Assembly (NCBI GenBank): GCA_021432605.1
Contig: MU271149.1
Span: 1,302,001 to 1,366,000, forward strand
DNA length: 64,000 bases
Direction of reading: 5' to 3'
From: Coniochaeta sp. PMI_546
Taxonomy: Eukaryota > Ascomycota > Sordariomycetes > Coniochaetales > Coniochaetaceae
In this document: one piece after another, positions 10,935-24,614 of the stretch
Layout of the letters: the number at the start of each line of letters is the position of its first letter
Numbering within the stretch: the stretch's first letter is position 1
Program-made: the position numbers and the translations under genes
Notes under the pieces: model-generated
Seen by the model: only the letters and a program-made list of their open reading frames with translations
Databases searched by the model: none
Told to the model about the DNA's origin: nothing

Positions 10935-11428
10935 GGTTGAGATAGTAGAATATCGAGTCAGAGTACGATAGAAGCGAGGGTGTGATGCCTAATGGACGAC
11001 ATATGTCCCTCGGAGAGACGCATACTGTCTCGCGTCGCACCCAGCCGTGGGCCAAGCACACCATGGAGTGTGGAGACATGTAACACTAGGAGGGACGGTT
11101 AGAGGGGCGATTGAACAAGGATGACTGAGATCAAGATGCCCGTGCCGAGAGTGTGGGAAGTAAGACTCTAGAGGGACAAGCTGCCGGGACTGGCCGTCAT
11201 TTTGTAAACATATGTGTTCATATGTGTTTGATTAGAGGGCAGCTACCTAGGCATATGGTAGGGGCCATGGCAAGACAACATACGCCATAAAGCCTCCTTT
11301 CCCCTCACGCTCATCTGGACACGTTATGATAATTATAGAAGGGAAATCAAGAAGGGGTATCATGTTGCCAGCCGCATGCAAATAGGCAGCAACTGTTGAC
11401 AAATAAACAAACCAACACCATCCGCGCC
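10935..11428. other. convergent intergenic region
   Basis: 3' flanks of the BolA gene (+) and of the large gene on the - strand. I see nothing coding-like or repeated. Confidence 0.5.
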
Positions 11429-14400
11429 TCAGTCTTCGATGGTGCTCCTGGGCGCTGAGCTCGACGCCTGCCTCTTCTCCACGAACATTCTGAACCGATC
11501 TGCCTTGCTCAACTTCTTCCCTTTCAATCTCTTCGACGCCGAGTCAGCTAATGATGCCGCCGGCCTGCTAGCAGAGCTACTAGCTGGCTGAATGTGAGTT
11601 CGGCGGTTGAAATGCGGAACATCTTGCGGTTTGATGGCCGTGTCCGGGATGCTCTCTACCGGCCTCGCAAAGTCCGAGATGAACGAGGCTGCCGTCGCAG
11701 GAGGTTGTGTCAGAACTTCACCGAACGATGGCGATGGCGACCTTGGCCGCGATGGAGATGGTTTCCTCGCCTGAGCTTTGTACGCCTTCAAGACCCAAGG
11801 GGATGGTCCCGGTGCTGCGGTGGCAGGCGGCAGAGCATTGCCATAGGCGGGCGATTGTGAGTTCGGCAGTCGCAGAGATGGCCCGTCTGATCGTGTCTTC
11901 CGCTCCATGACCGGCGGTGACGAATGTAAACTGTTGGCATCCAGTCTTCGACTAGGAATTCTAGAGGGCTCGGGTGCGACGTCGACCTCGTAATTAGTCC
12001 GCCTCCCTGAGTCTTGGAATGGACCATGCTTGTCCTTGGCGTCACTGTTAGGCTTGGATAGAGGTATCTGCGCCTGAAAACGTTCGTCCTCCTCATCCTT
12101 GACCTCCGGATGTGCTGGCGGCCGCAATGCAGTCTCGTCATGGCCGCGCTTGCTAGCATTGGCCGCAGACTGGGACAGGGTCATAACGTATCCGGGAACG
12201 GACCGCAGTGGCTCGATTCTGTCAATCTGGTCTGGCCGAAGCATACCGTGCATGCTGTCCTTGGAAGTGTGTATGGGTTGAACTGGCTGCTTGCGCACTG
12301 GCTCGCCCCGAGGCCACGATCCACGCCCTGACGCTGCAGCAACCGGGGATGGTATTGCTGGCGCTGCTGATAATGATTCAATGTAGCTCTTAGCCGGAGA
12401 ACCGTCCTGAGGAAGGTATTCGGACCCCGACGGTGACCTAGCAGTCACTGGAGGAGGTGGAGAAGTAGCCGCAAGCACCGATGAAGCGTCATTGTCGGAC
12501 TGTCCTCGATGCTCACGGGATATTTTGCGAACTAGCTCGGCTTCCGTGCTATGATGCTTGGTTATATCTGCGATGTTCCCTTTGGTGAAGATGCGTTTGT
12601 TGTATTCGGGACCAGGGACATGCTCATTGTACCACTGAATCGCGGGTAGAGGCTTTCTGTATTCTCTGACGCATTCCCGCATGTAATTTAGGTATTGATG
12701 GGCCCAAACGCGAATATAGTCGTCATACAAAAACTCGGCGAGCGACCGCGTTTTCTGGAGATGCTGGATGGAAATAGCGGCACTGACGAAGTCCCTAACG
12801 GTACCTCGATAGTCAGGATATGCCGCGGTAAAGGCCACGAACGGCGCCTGCGAGGCTGGGCCATTGGGTGGTAGCCTTGCAGAGCTGCTGAATGAGCCGT
12901 GCTCAGCTGGTTGGTCGAGTTGGGAGCTGTCGTATCCTTTCTCACCTGATTGGGTGATAGGGGTTTGAGGTTTGATGACAGGAACCAGTTCGCCTTTGAG
13001 GAGCGCCTTCGGTCCGTGTCCGAGGTGTGGGCCAAGATATGGCTTCGATGGAGGTCTCGTATTCACAGAAGACGAAGAAGATGGGGTTGACGTCTCGCTG
13101 TCATCAAAGCCGACATCGAGAGGCGCCCGGCTGCCGCCAGATAGAGCCGCCGCGTTGTTGGGAACTATCGCTGGTGAGCTCTCGAATCGAGGTAGTTTCA
13201 TGACACGTCTCCGCTTTTTCGCAGGCTCCTCGGCGGCATCTTGACGTTTTTCCGGGTTGCTTGGCTCTTTCCAAGTACATGGAACGGTCTCAGGCTCCTG
13301 CGCCGATGGTGGAGTCGGCGCCGGCGGCTGCCTTGATTGGAGGACTCGAGTCGCAGGCGGCGCCGGCTGTGCAGACCGGCGCACTCGATTCACGGAACTT
13401 ACGACATCTGTTATGGCCCTGGGTGGTTGGTACTCGAGATCGGGCTCGGATGTAAGACTGCTCGGAGGCTCTTGCTGCGCACTCCTGGCCTTCGGCTTGC
13501 TGACAGCTGGTGGACGAGCCGCTTTCTGGGGAGGCGTTTGTGAGACCCTAGGCGGAGAAGCTTTTCTCGCGGGGAGCCTTGGTGAAGACGCCACACGGGG
13601 GTTGACGACTTGGGGCGAAGATGAAGGTGGCGGAGGGAGACTGTCAGGACCACGCGGCGCCGAGGATCGCAAATGGAGATCACTAGGACGCAGCATAGGC
13701 AGCTCATCATGAATGACAGGTGTTTGCTTGTGATAGGTTGGCGAAGAAGACCAAGGGATTGGCTCGCCGTTATCGTCGTCGCTGTGCTCATGGCCTCGCT
13801 TGTCCCTCATGTCCGCTAGGTGTACCGGTTGCGAACGTCCATGGTCTTGAAGTGATGGTCCATTAACCTTGCCAGAATTCCTCTCCACGAGCGTGGTCTG
13901 CGCCGAATCATCAGCTGATTTCCTTCGCCGGGCAAACGCCTCCTTCACATGCTGAAGGACCTTGGGCGGAACGTTGGGTATTCCCTTGGTATCCCAAGCA
14001 TCTGGCCCGCCAAGTAGTTCTTGCTGATCGCTCGGTATGACCGTGTATTTGTGGTGTATGAAGGTTTCACTGGTGAGGAAGGCACCGCAACCATCCCCTA
14101 CAAGCGCCATGTTCTCGCCTGCATCCCAATCTGCCGGCCGAGAAGGCGGTAGAGTGCCGATAATGTGGAACTGGACGTGGCAAGAGATGCAGATATAAGG
14201 CAACCTTCCTCGCCAACAGAAACGAATCCGCTTGGCGCCTCCTGCCACATACGCGATGCAGTGTCCGGAGTACGAGGAATGTTGACCACCTCTTTCCCTC
14301 AAATCGCACGGGAACTTGCATGAGGTCGTGAACACCTACTTCAGTGAGCTTCAACGCGTTCAGACCACCCACACGCGTTTGCTTACATAAGGTAGTGTAG

Positions 14401-14495
14401 CGCGAGACTATCAATGTCTTATCGATAAGGGGAAAGACCCCACAATCAGTACGGTGACAAGCTTCAAAACGTGGAGAAAACGCCAAAACATGCAT
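11429..14495 (-). CDS. large disordered protein with possible N-terminal OB-fold; TPP1/Est3-like candidate
   Basis: My model is complement(join(11429-14170, 14253-14335, 14387-14495)), about 977 residues, with introns GTAAGC...TAG (51 nt) and GTATGT...CCAG (82 nt) that keep one frame. The N-terminal 100 residues then read as alternating beta-like strands (HVLAFSPRF, PLIDKTLIVSRYTTLC, STFLVLRTLHR, NMALVGDGCGAFL) with a helix between, which could be an OB-fold. The middle is Ser/Pro-rich and disordered. A conserved-looking helical block lies at about residues 506-600 (AAYPDYRGTVRDFVSAAISI, then LYDDYIRVWAHQYLNYMREC). I associate such a block with fungal TPP1/Est3-like shelterin proteins, but this is memory, not a search. 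The C-terminus is basic (KGKKLSKADRFRMFVEKRQ). The start is uncertain: an upstream exon could join near 14525. That a real gene exists is secure; its function is a guess. Confidence 0.6.
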
Positions 14496-15149
14496 CAGGT
14501 CCCACCCGTTTTGTCGTCCACAACCTGGAAATGTTGCACGGGCACCTACCTTAGGTAAATACCTACATTCAGACACTTTACCTTATCTCAAAGCATTTCG
14601 GAATGCGTACGGTTGAGACCCTTGCCTCCCCCTAAGGAGCTGCATAGACTTTACATACTTTGTTTAGGTGAAAGACTCTAGTGGAAAAAGTGACTGGGAT
14701 GGGAGGTTTGACAAAAATGTTTCCGTTTTCTAGACGTTTATAAGCATGAACCGTTCGGCCTCCGTTTTGATTCCTGCCCGTTCTTCGTCATACCCTCCAT
14801 AGCTTCCAGACCAGAGAGACATGTGAACCCACGCTCAACCTTGCACTTCAACACCACATGCTCGCCATCCTGTCAGCAGTGTCTGTCTCGGACTGGTCTC
14901 AAAAGCCTTTCTCCTGACACACTCATGCATGCGCTTTCGAAAGCATCTAGTTATGACTTGTTCCACCATCACCTCTGCCGCCTTACAACGACTAGGAAGA
15001 CGAAGATACGAACATCGAAACATGGCTACGCCGCTCTGAGAACCGATATCGAACACAATTATCGATCTTGTTTCTCGTGAGATGGTACTGTCACCTCGAC
15101 ACCAACCTTGACGCCACTGGAAGCTCACTGTCGAAGCTTGTCGCCTGCC
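14496..15149. promoter_or_regulatory. divergent promoter region upstream of FAB1
   Basis: 654 bp between the - strand large gene and FAB1. It may contain a missing first exon of the former. The half next to FAB1 (14750-15149) is CT-rich, as a leader would be. Confidence 0.45.
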
Positions 15150-18100
15150 ATGGCGAGGAACAACATCACATCGAAACACCCTCCACTATCACCGTCGACT
15201 CTATCCTCCCCGACAGACCTCCGATCACGCCGTGACTCTATAGCCTCCATCTCCGTGTCTTCCCAGGCAGACAAGGAGCAGCTCGCTCTTGCGCTCGGCA
15301 AGATACGGACGTCTGCTAGCCAGTCCGATGTATTAACGACATTTAATGATTTCACGCCGGCGCCCGGGAGTTTGCCGACCGCCGAAAGCAGAAGCTCGGC
15401 TGGAGAGCTCGTGCAACAGGGTCTTAGCGGCCTCTATAGCAGATTCAAAGAAGCTGTTGGTGTTGCTGGCAAGCCGCATGCCTCGCAAGAAGGGGAAGAT
15501 GGCGACCTCCAAGATGCTGCATCGAAGAGGAGTTCGAGCACGACAACCACAAGCTCCAAGCCACCTCTCACTCCTTTATTACGCGGCGAGAGTGGTGCGA
15601 CAAGCTCGACATTTGCCTCGCATATTTCATCTGACCTCCACACATCTGGTAACACGTCCTCGGCTGTCGGAGCTGGAGATTCTCGATCTTTAGTATTGCC
15701 ATCCAAGTCGTCTGCGACCACCATGACCGCTTCAAAGTCAACAACTGCTAGCACGCAAAGTATGCCCAAAATAGCAAAGGCGGCTATGCCTACAGCGGCT
15801 ACGCCTTCGGTGGCTCCCGTTACTGTCAGTGCGTTCAAGGAACGGGATACTTCGAGAGGTGGAGTGAGCAGAGACGAATCCACCAGTCGCTCCACAGGAA
15901 GGCGAAGCATCAGCAAACCGTCTGACACATCACCGCTCATCAGTCTTTCAGGCAATACCAGCCTCGACAGCGTAGTCGTGTCTGAGCGGACGCCAGTGTT
16001 ACAAGGTTTGTCGAGACGGGACGACGCGGTCAGCCTGGACGGTAGTACTGATACGCCCATGAGTCCGATGAGGGGCGCCGCAGACATACAAACCTCTGCA
16101 GCAAGCTCCAGACTTTCTTCAAGGGACTTAACAAAGAGACCGGCTGTGATTAACAGGATAAGCCAGTCTGCTTCTCGCTACGACACACAATCAAGGTCCT
16201 CTTCAATGGAGACAGGAAATGCCGAGTCAAGCCCAATAAGCACCTCAGCCCACACCTCAATACATCACAACTCATTTACCCTCGGGGAAAACCCGGAGCA
16301 GTTGCGTTCTGGCGGCATGAAGATTCCGGGCACCACTACGAATGAAGGCGCGCCCGAGATGGTCAACGCGAGACTGGAACTCATGCGGAAGCAGGTCCTT
16401 AGCAAGGAGTTCTGGATGGCAGATGAGACCTGCAAGGAGTGCTTTCTCTGCGGGACGCCCTTCTCTGCTTTCCGTCGCAAGCACCATTGCCGGACATGCG
16501 GTTGCATATTCGACTCCAAGTGCACTTCTATAATATCCGGCCAGAAGTTCGGTGTGCCAGGCACCTTGAGAGTCTGCAAGACATGCCTCAACATTATCAA
16601 CCGCCGGTATGAAAGTGGCTCGGATGACTCTGCAGACGACTCGTACCTTCCAGCTATCTTCCGCCCAAATCACTCGAAAGGTGCTCTGGGTTCACCCAAG
16701 TCCACAGCGGATGACGAACTGAGCATCGCCGAGAGGCATGATGAGCTCGATGAACAGCGGTCTACCACAACTCCGATGATGGCCATTCCGGCTACACGAC
16801 GTCTAGGGGAATCCCATAGGCATTCAGCCATCCTGGAGATTGATGCCCCGCAGCTGAGTCGGCCTAGCTCCTCACGATCTTTGAAGTCGCTGGCATCTGT
16901 CCGGCCACAGTCATCCGGGCATAAACGTCATCAATCCAAGCACAGCTTCCTTACGAGATTCAAATCTCCGCCTGAAGAGAGAGCGCCGTTTCGGAGGCCA
17001 GCTGGTGATGATCTGGGCCGCAAATCAAGATTGCCCGCGTTTCACGACGACAACATCATTGATCCAGAGCTTGCCCCATACATGTCGGACGAGTCGAGCG
17101 GCGATGAACAGATGAGCATCTTTGCCACTATGGCAAGCAACGATTTCCAGCCATCAAGCGTTGACCGCGATAAAGGAAACTTTGGGTCGTTACTGAACGC
17201 AAACAGAAAGCATCGGTTCCGGCAAGGCGAGAAGAGCGTAAGTGGGATTAGCTTTACAAGCCGAGGCCCAGATGATGGCAGCCTCCCACCTGGCCATATG
17301 CGGCCTTCCAGGAGAAGGAATCTGAGCACGGCCAGTGCTAGTGGACACCACATGCGCTCTCCGCGACCCAAGTCAGGCGTCTTCAAAGGCCCATCGGCCT
17401 CCACCGATACCCTCTCGATTTTCGAGAGCTATAGTCCTGGCGAGCCCACCAAATTGTCAATCAACGATTCAGCCCCGGAGCGCAGGTCGCCCGAGGTCGA
17501 GCTTGGTCCCGCCAGCTTGAACCACGTGAAGAAGCTGTTCCAACAACTATTAGAAGATGGCGGTATCCCCAACCCCTCAGCTTGGGGAAAGGCACTACTG
17601 CCTATCCTGATCCGATGTGCCGACGATGTCGAACCTGACATCCGTAATGGCGATGACATGGACATCCGGCACTATGTCAAGCTGAAGAGGATCCCTGGTG
17701 GTAAGCCCGGTGATACCACCTACGTCTCTGGGGTGATATTCACCAAGAATCTGGCCTTGAAGAGTATGCCTCGTCGAATATTCAGCAACCCCCGGATTGT
17801 TTTAATATCCTTCCCGATCGAGTACCAACGACACTCACAACATTTTATGAGCTTGCAACCCGTGATTGAGCAGGAAAAGGAATTCTTGAGGGTTGTTGTA
17901 AATCGCATACTTGCTTTACGACCTCATGTACTGTTGGCAGAGAAAACGGTCGCCGGTGTGGCTCTGCAATACCTGTCTGAAGCCGGTATCGCCGTCGTCT
18001 ACAATGTGAAGCCGTCCGTCATCGAAGCAGTCTCCAGGATCGCTCAGACCGAAATCATATCTTCCTTGGATATGCTGGCTCTGCCAGTACAAGTCGGCAC

Positions 18101-21100
18101 TTGCGGAGCGTTCGAAGTCAAGACGTTCGTTAACAACGAAATCCCAGGCAGGAAGAAAACGTACATATTCATCTCCGAATGCGAGAGGAGTCTCGGCTGC
18201 ACCATCGCCCTTCGGGGCGCCTCAAGTCAGGTGCTGGCCCGGATGAAGCGTATCACCGAGTTCATGGTATACGTCGTCTACAACCTTAAGCTCGAATCCT
18301 GTCTCATGCGTGACGAGTTCGTGCATGTTCCAGCAGAGCTAGATGATGCTGCATCGACGACGCCGTCGACGTCTCGGCTAACCACGGAAGAGAGCCAGAG
18401 GTCAGATAATCAGTTGCCCTCAAGCCAAAGTGGGAGTACCCCCGCTGTTACAACCCATACCAGTCAAAGCCATGGCGGTGATAGTGAGCATCCGTCGCAA
18501 AATAGCGATGCGCCGTCGATTAATGCGGACCTTCGTCCACCGGAGGCTCGTCCAGAGGCGAAGAGGATGGTCTCGTTGCACGAAACACACTCTCATCCAT
18601 CCAGTGACAGTCAGGGCTTGGAGGATCTGCCTGCGCCGACCTTTTATAGTGACATGGTCGCTAAGTATAAGACAAAGGTTCTCTCCGCATCCCCCTTCGT
18701 CAAATTTCCCCAGCCGTATCTGCTCATGAGGGCTCGCGAACAGGAGAGACGTTTGGTCTACCTTAAGCGCCTGCGTGACCAAGACATTGTGGAAGAACAA
18801 GAGGATGGCGAGAAGTCCAAGCCGCAGCGCTTCCAGCTCATCAAACCAGAAATGGTCCACGAAATTGGCCAAAAGGCACCGCGACACATCATGGAGGTGC
18901 TCCATGCGGTACACGATGCCGAGTACGATAAAGCCCTGCATAACTACCAGGTCCAAACCAAACAGTGGGAGAACTACATTAAGGGAAGTCTCGACCTCTT
19001 CGACCCCTACTCCCACCAGAATATTGTGGTGCTTTACTCCCTGATCTGCACGGAGACCAAGATCCCGTGTGCGGAGCCCGGCCTCGTCGCCATCGGGTTT
19101 TATGACGAACACCCAGATTCAAATGGTCATATCGACCCTGATTGCACGCTGGGTCAGTACATTGAAGATCTTTGCGAGACCGCGGACATCATCTGCCGCG
19201 CAAACGGATGTGATCGGCCGTTGTTCCAACACCATCGTACGTATGTCCACGATGAAGCTCGCATCACTGTCTTTGTCGAGAAAGACTCTCCGATGCCACT
19301 CGGAATGGATGTGCATGACAGCAATGAGATCTTCATGTGGAACTACTGCAAGTTTTGCAAGAAGGACATTGGCATCATGCCAATGTCGCACAGCGCATGG
19401 AAGTACTCATTCGGCAAATACCTTGAGCTGTCATTCTGGTGCAAAGGGTTACACTTGAACCCGGTTGCCGCGTGCCCTCATGATCACCAGACGGACCATA
19501 TTCGCTACTTTCACTATAAGAGCAACACTGTCCGCATCCACTATGATCCTATCGATCTTTTGGAGATCATCGTCCCGCGCACGCGTATAACATGGAAAGT
19601 CGATAAAGATCTTTGCCTGAAGAATGAGCTGTTTGTCAAGTTTGAGGAGCGCTGGAACCGGTTTATGAACTCTGTCAAGACTCGCCTCAAGAGTATCCGC
19701 ATCGACAGTGTCCTACCTGAGAAGACCGAATCATGCAAGGCTGAGGTGGAGAGACTGGTGAAGAAAGCTCAAGACGACCAGCCGTCTCTGATCCGCCAAT
19801 TACAACAAGCCTATATGAACTCCAAGTATTATGAGATTATTCCTCTCAACGCCGTTATTCGCGAAATGCTCGAAAAGGTTGCAGAGTGGGATGGGGCATT
19901 CGCCAAGTTTGAGGCTGACTTCCTCTCTGATAAGGACGTCAGACAGTTGACAATCCTACAACTGAAGAAGATGTTCACTGACAACGAGTCCAAAGAGTCT
20001 TTGCCAACAACTGACGGTAGTACCTCGGTTGGCGGCTCTGAATCGGAAGACAGGTCGACCCCAGTCACCACCCAGACTAGTATTTCCGAGGGTGACGAGA
20101 GGCCAGATGACAAGCAGACTGATAAGCACAATCAGAAGCAATGTGAGGGTGAAGCCGGATCAGTCTCTTTGGCCCCCGAAACCGCTCAAGTCTCCGCCGC
20201 CGCGGAAATCCCGAAACTAAATGCCGCGGTAGATGAGGCCGATATTGTTCTCGAGCGTGTTGAGCCCTTGGATCTAGCTACTCCACCGTCGCCAGTGCTG
20301 GCCAAGCGGTCTCTGCTCCGACGCGATTCCACAGGAGAATCGTCGGAGGGCCCTAGCACAGAACAAACGAGCGCTGCGCCCACACCACTGGCGACCCCTC
20401 TATTGACACAGGCTATGCCTCCTGCCGCTGCGCCGCAAATGTCACTGTCAGAGAAAGTCGCACAGTTACGCCGTGAAGCACAGGCGACGTCAATGGAAAT
20501 TGCACAGGCGGGCACTAGTGTTGAAGCTATGAACGAGCGGCCCCGGGCGGCGGAGCGTAACGCATCAGCCCGTAGGGCGGGATTGACCATTTCTCCTCCC
20601 ATTGTACGAGCCATCTCACAGCCTGCAGGCACGCTGTCAAGAACGCAGTCCGGCCTAGGCATAAGCAAATTGGCTAAAGAGGCAAAACTCCAAGATTCTG
20701 GCTCTGGCCTCAGTGAGCTGCAGCGGAATTCGACAGACAGTTCCACCAGGAGTGACAAGAAGCTTGCCGATAGGATCGGGCTCAGCGCGCTGAAGAACCG
20801 GAAAGCCGGCCCGTCCGGGATTCCTCGCTATGTACACAAGAAGAAGGAGACCAAAGTGTCTACTCTGGCGCGCCATTTCGAACAGCTGAGCCGCGAGTTC
20901 GAGAAGGAGAGGATGAAGGATCGCAAACAACGGGCTGCCAAGATGAACTACTCTCGCGCCTTCTTGCCTCGCAGCTCCACCAAGGCAATCGTTGAGGTAT
21001 ACAACGATGTAGACCAGGCGGTTCTGGAGCCGGGTCCTTCGGATGACGACCACCTCTTAGACCGGGAGCAAAGCGAGAATAAGTCACTGGAGATGGCCAA

Positions 21101-22692
21101 CCAGGCCGGGGAAATCCCAGAGGCATCTACATCGAAGGCGACCTCAGAACATGAACTAATCTCGCCAACAACTGTGCCAACTTCTCAGGCTGACGAAACA
21201 GCTACAGAAGGAGAGGCAGATGATCATCGACATGAGAGCCAGGCTAATTCCGATGACGAAGGGGCAGCTAGTGATGCCGATCAGTCGCTGTTGGATGATC
21301 TACTTCCAGACGTCAAAGAGATTGCTGATTCTCTCGGTCCGAGCGAGGAGATTCCATTGGATCTTCCCAAACACCAAAAGGCGGGCCTAATGACAATGCT
21401 CACCAAGTTCTGGGCGGAGCGGTCAGCAAGCGGTTGGCCGCAGCTGGAGTACCCTCTCAATGCCACGGATCACATTTTCATCAACTCAGATATCATCGTC
21501 AGAGAGGACGAACCCAGCTCTCTGATCGCCTTTGCGCTGAGCTCAGAGGACTACAAGGTCAAGCTCGCCGACATCAGACGCAATTGGAAAAAGTCGGTCT
21601 ACAACGGATCCAGCGAAGAAAGCAGCGATGGTCTGGAGATGACACGGCATGGAGATACGAACAACAACAGATTTGTCTTGGATGAGCGTGAGCTCGAAAA
21701 GAGTCTCCTCCGACCCACAGGTACACATCTGAAGTATCAGTTCACGGAAGGGTCTGCCAAGATGATGTGCAAGATCTTCTTTGCGGAGCAATTCGACGCC
21801 ATGAGGCAGAAATGCGGCGTTGCAGACCGCATCGTCGAGTCCCTGTCCCGGTGTCTTAAGTGGGATTCTAAAGGTGGCAAGACCAAGTCTGTGTTTCTCA
21901 AGACGCTCGATGATAGGCTGGTGATGAAGTCGCTCTCTCCTATCGAGACGTCTGCCTTCTTGCGCTTTGCTCCGGATTATTTCAACATCATGGCCAAGAC
22001 GCTGTTCCATGACTTGCCGAGCGTCATCGCGAAGATGCTGGGGTTCTTCCAGGTCATCATCAAGAACCCGCTGACCAACACCGAGATCAAGCTTGACTTG
22101 CTGGTGATGGAGAACCTCTTCTATGATCGATCTCCTACGCGGATTTTTGACCTAAAGGGCTCGATGCGTAACCGCAAGATCCAGAGCACTGGCGAACACA
22201 ATGAGGTGCTGCTCGACGAGAACATGGTCGAATATATCTACGAGTCTCCGCTCTTCGCGCGGGAGCACTCGAAGGGCTTGTTGCGGGTGTCGGTGTGGAA
22301 TGACACGTTGTTCTTGGCGCTGCAGAATGTTATGGACTACAGTCTCATGGTTGCTGTTGACGAGGCGAGGAAGGAACTGGTGGTGGGCATCATCGACTGC
22401 ATCAGGACGTATACCTGGGACAAGAGGCTGGAGAGCTGGATCAAGGATCGCGGGTTTGCGGGAGGTGGCAGGAACAGGCCGACGGTTACCAGTCCGAAGG
22501 AGTATAAATCGCGGTTCAGGGAGGCCATGGCAAGGTGTGTTTCTGATTTCTTGATCTTTGGGCTGATGAATGGCTTGCTAACATTCTTTGCGCAGATACA
22601 TCCTCCAGTCTCCGAATTGTTGGCATCAGTTCCGGGCGCCGCAACCTGTCGCTTCTGTCACGCCTAAGACGCGATTCGAAAGCGACATGTGA
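15150..22692 (+). CDS. FAB1: phosphatidylinositol-3-phosphate 5-kinase Fab1
   Basis: Fab1 makes PtdIns(3,5)P2 on the vacuole and late endosome, controlling vacuole size, acidification and retrograde traffic. The model is join(15150-22534, 22596-22692), about 2493 residues. The 61-nt last intron splits the end of the kinase, and splicing restores MARYILQSPNCWHQF. Domains in order: a long Ser/Thr-rich N-terminus; a FYVE zinc finger at about 428-485 with the PI3P-binding core RKHHCRTCG; a TCP-1/GroEL-like chaperonin domain at about 800-1060; a Cys-rich conserved region (for example MWNYCKFCKKDIGIMPMSHS, near 1395); a coiled and disordered linker; and the PIPK lipid-kinase domain from about 2080, with ATP-binding FLKTLDDRLVMKSLSPIE, catalytic MDYSLMVAVD and metal-binding GIIDCIRTYTWDK. 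I use the first ATG in frame (MARNNITSKHPP). MDM12 follows in the same direction 485 bp on. Confidence 0.95.
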
Positions 22693-23177
22693 ATAGGAAA
22701 GCGCTGCCAAAGGGAAAGAAGCGCCAGATCATTCTCTCTTTACGACATCATGGATTGGAAACTATCCCGGTCAAGACGGGGCATCAACTCAGGGCAACCT
22801 GATTCCCGGTGTAGTTCTTGGGAGGAAAAGGCGTCGATTGACTAGACTCATTTACGATCATTATGATATACCCTTTTGGCTCAATCACTACAAACAAGCG
22901 CTTTGCATGTTGTTAAAATCGCATTCGTTACGTGTGAAGTTACTGAGTCGTCTCATACTCGCTGACATGAATCCCTATCTGCCTGTAACGACATGCTCGG
23001 CCCACTGGCTTTTAGTGGATCCAGCCGCATCTCTAGACTCTAGGCTCTATCCCACGACTCTCCAGTTGCAGCGCATTCGCCAAACATGAGCCACTGTATT
23101 CACACAAATCATCAAAGCTCACCAATCTCAACCGCATCAATGATACCCCATATGACCAAATCACCACTAGATCCATC
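22693..23177. other. intergenic region FAB1 to MDM12
   Basis: 3' flank of FAB1 and promoter of MDM12. No further gene or repeat seen. Confidence 0.5.
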
Positions 23178-24614
23178 ATGTCAATCGAGCTGAACTGGGA
23201 GACCCTCACGGCGGGGCCGGACGGCCAAGAGCTGGCCGACCGGATCCGGGACTTCATCCACACAAAGTTCCAGTCTGTGCCGCTTCCGCGCTTCATCAAG
23301 TCCGTCACGGTGCACGACTTCTCCTTCGGCAGCGTACCGCCCGAGTTGGAACTCAAGGACATCACGGACCCGCTGCCAGACTTTTACGAAAAGAACTCGG
23401 ATGACGACGACGACGACGACAGCGATGAGGACGGCCAAGCGCACTCGGGCGACGACGAGGAGTTCCAGGTGCCGGACGAGCTGAGAGCGGCCGCGGAACG
23501 CAGGCGCCGGGCAGCTGCCGGCTCGAGCGGCGGGTATGGCCACGGGCATGCCAATCACCCAGCGCACATCCACATCCCTCGGGGCAGAGGAGCGGGGAGG
23601 GGGGGACCGCCGCTGCCTGATCTGGGGCAGCAGGTGCCGATGCAGTTGCCGAGCCCGTTCTTCGGGGCGCTGACGCCCGGTATCCCCGGTGGGACGACGA
23701 ATATGCATTATTTCCACAGCCAGTTCGCCAGCGGGACGCAGACGCCGCTGCTCGCGGCTGCGGCTGCGGGGCATGGGCATTTGTTTGGGGAGATGCATCA
23801 TAGTGCGAGTAGTCCGGAGCTGTTTCATCAGGGACTGGTGGGGAGGGGTGGTGGTGGAGGGGGCGGACACGGACGGCATCCGAGCTCGGGGAGCATTTTG
23901 AGCGTGGGCGACGAGGTGGGCAGTCCGCCTGGTGTGGTGCCGCATGTGCTGAGGGAGAAGCATAGTGTGAGCACGCTGGCGCCGACTAGTGCGGGCACTT
24001 CGAGGCCGCCGACTAGGGAGGCTGGTGAGGGGGAGGGGGAGGAGGTGGGAGGGGAGAGGGAACGGACGCCGGGCTTGGGTGGGGAGGATGGGGATGGGAA
24101 GGGGAAGGACGGGCAGAAACCGAGGTTTCGGGAGCCGAGGATCGAAGATATGCAGGCTGTCTTCAGGATACGGTATGCGGGGGATGTGAAGCTCTTGCTT
24201 ACGGCGGATATCTTGCTGGACTACCCGATGCCGAGCTTCGTGGGGATACCGGTCAGGTTGAGCATCACGGGGCTTACGTTTGACGGTGTTGGAGTGCTAG
24301 CTAAGATTCGGAAGAGGGCGCATTTCTGCTTCTTGAGTCCTGAGGATGCGGTTGCTGCTGTCGGCGGAGAGGAGAATAAGGAGCAGGTCGATGGTGAGCG
24401 ACGTCCGGCTGGAGGTAGCGGGGGCGGGTCGAAAAGTACAAAGATGGGAGGACTGCTGCAGGAGATCCGGGTTGAGAGTGAGATTGGACAGCGGGAAGGG
24501 GGCAAGCAGAGTCTGAAGAATGTGGGCAAGGTGGAGAGGTTTGTGCTTGAGCAGGTCAGGAGGATATTCGAGGAGGAGTTTGTGTATCCAAGCTTTTGGA
24601 CGTTTCTCGTGTAG
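23178..24614 (+). CDS. MDM12: ERMES complex subunit Mdm12
   Basis: Mdm12 is the cytosolic bridge of the ER-mitochondria encounter structure. Its SMP (TULIP-fold) domain carries phospholipid between Mmm1 and Mdm34. The gene has one exon and 478 residues. The start [20 protein letters not shown] and the end [11 protein letters not shown] frame the SMP domain. The conserved strand segments [20 protein letters not shown] and [15 protein letters not shown] are both present. The SMP domain is interrupted by a long low-complexity insert (about residues 75-310) with an Asp run ([12 protein letters not shown]) and Gly-rich tracts, a known habit of filamentous-fungal Mdm12 that makes it longer than the yeast protein. 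The stop is 468 bp from the VPS28 stop, so the two converge. Confidence 0.93.
   Translation: MSIELNWETLTAGPDGQELADRIRDFIHTKFQSVPLPRFIKSVTVHDFSFGSVPPELELKDITDPLPDFYEKNSDDDDDDDSDEDGQAHSGDDEEFQVPDELRAAAERRRRAAAGSSGGYGHGHANHPAHIHIPRGRGAGRGGPPLPDLGQQVPMQLPSPFFGALTPGIPGGTTNMHYFHSQFASGTQTPLLAAAAAGHGHLFGEMHHSASSPELFHQGLVGRGGGGGGGHGRHPSSGSILSVGDEVGSPPGVVPHVLREKHSVSTLAPTSAGTSRPPTREAGEGEGEEVGGERERTPGLGGEDGDGKGKDGQKPRFREPRIEDMQAVFRIRYAGDVKLLLTADILLDYPMPSFVGIPVRLSITGLTFDGVGVLAKIRKRAHFCFLSPEDAVAAVGGEENKEQVDGERRPAGGSGGGSKSTKMGGLLQEIRVESEIGQREGGKQSLKNVGKVERFVLEQVRRIFEEEFVYPSFWTFLV

Noticed and set aside
22330-22360. Unusual Ala in the Fab1 catalytic segment MDYSLMVAVD
   Set aside because: As far as I recall, filamentous-fungal Fab1 proteins often have Ala here; other catalytic residues are intact, so loss of activity is not implied.
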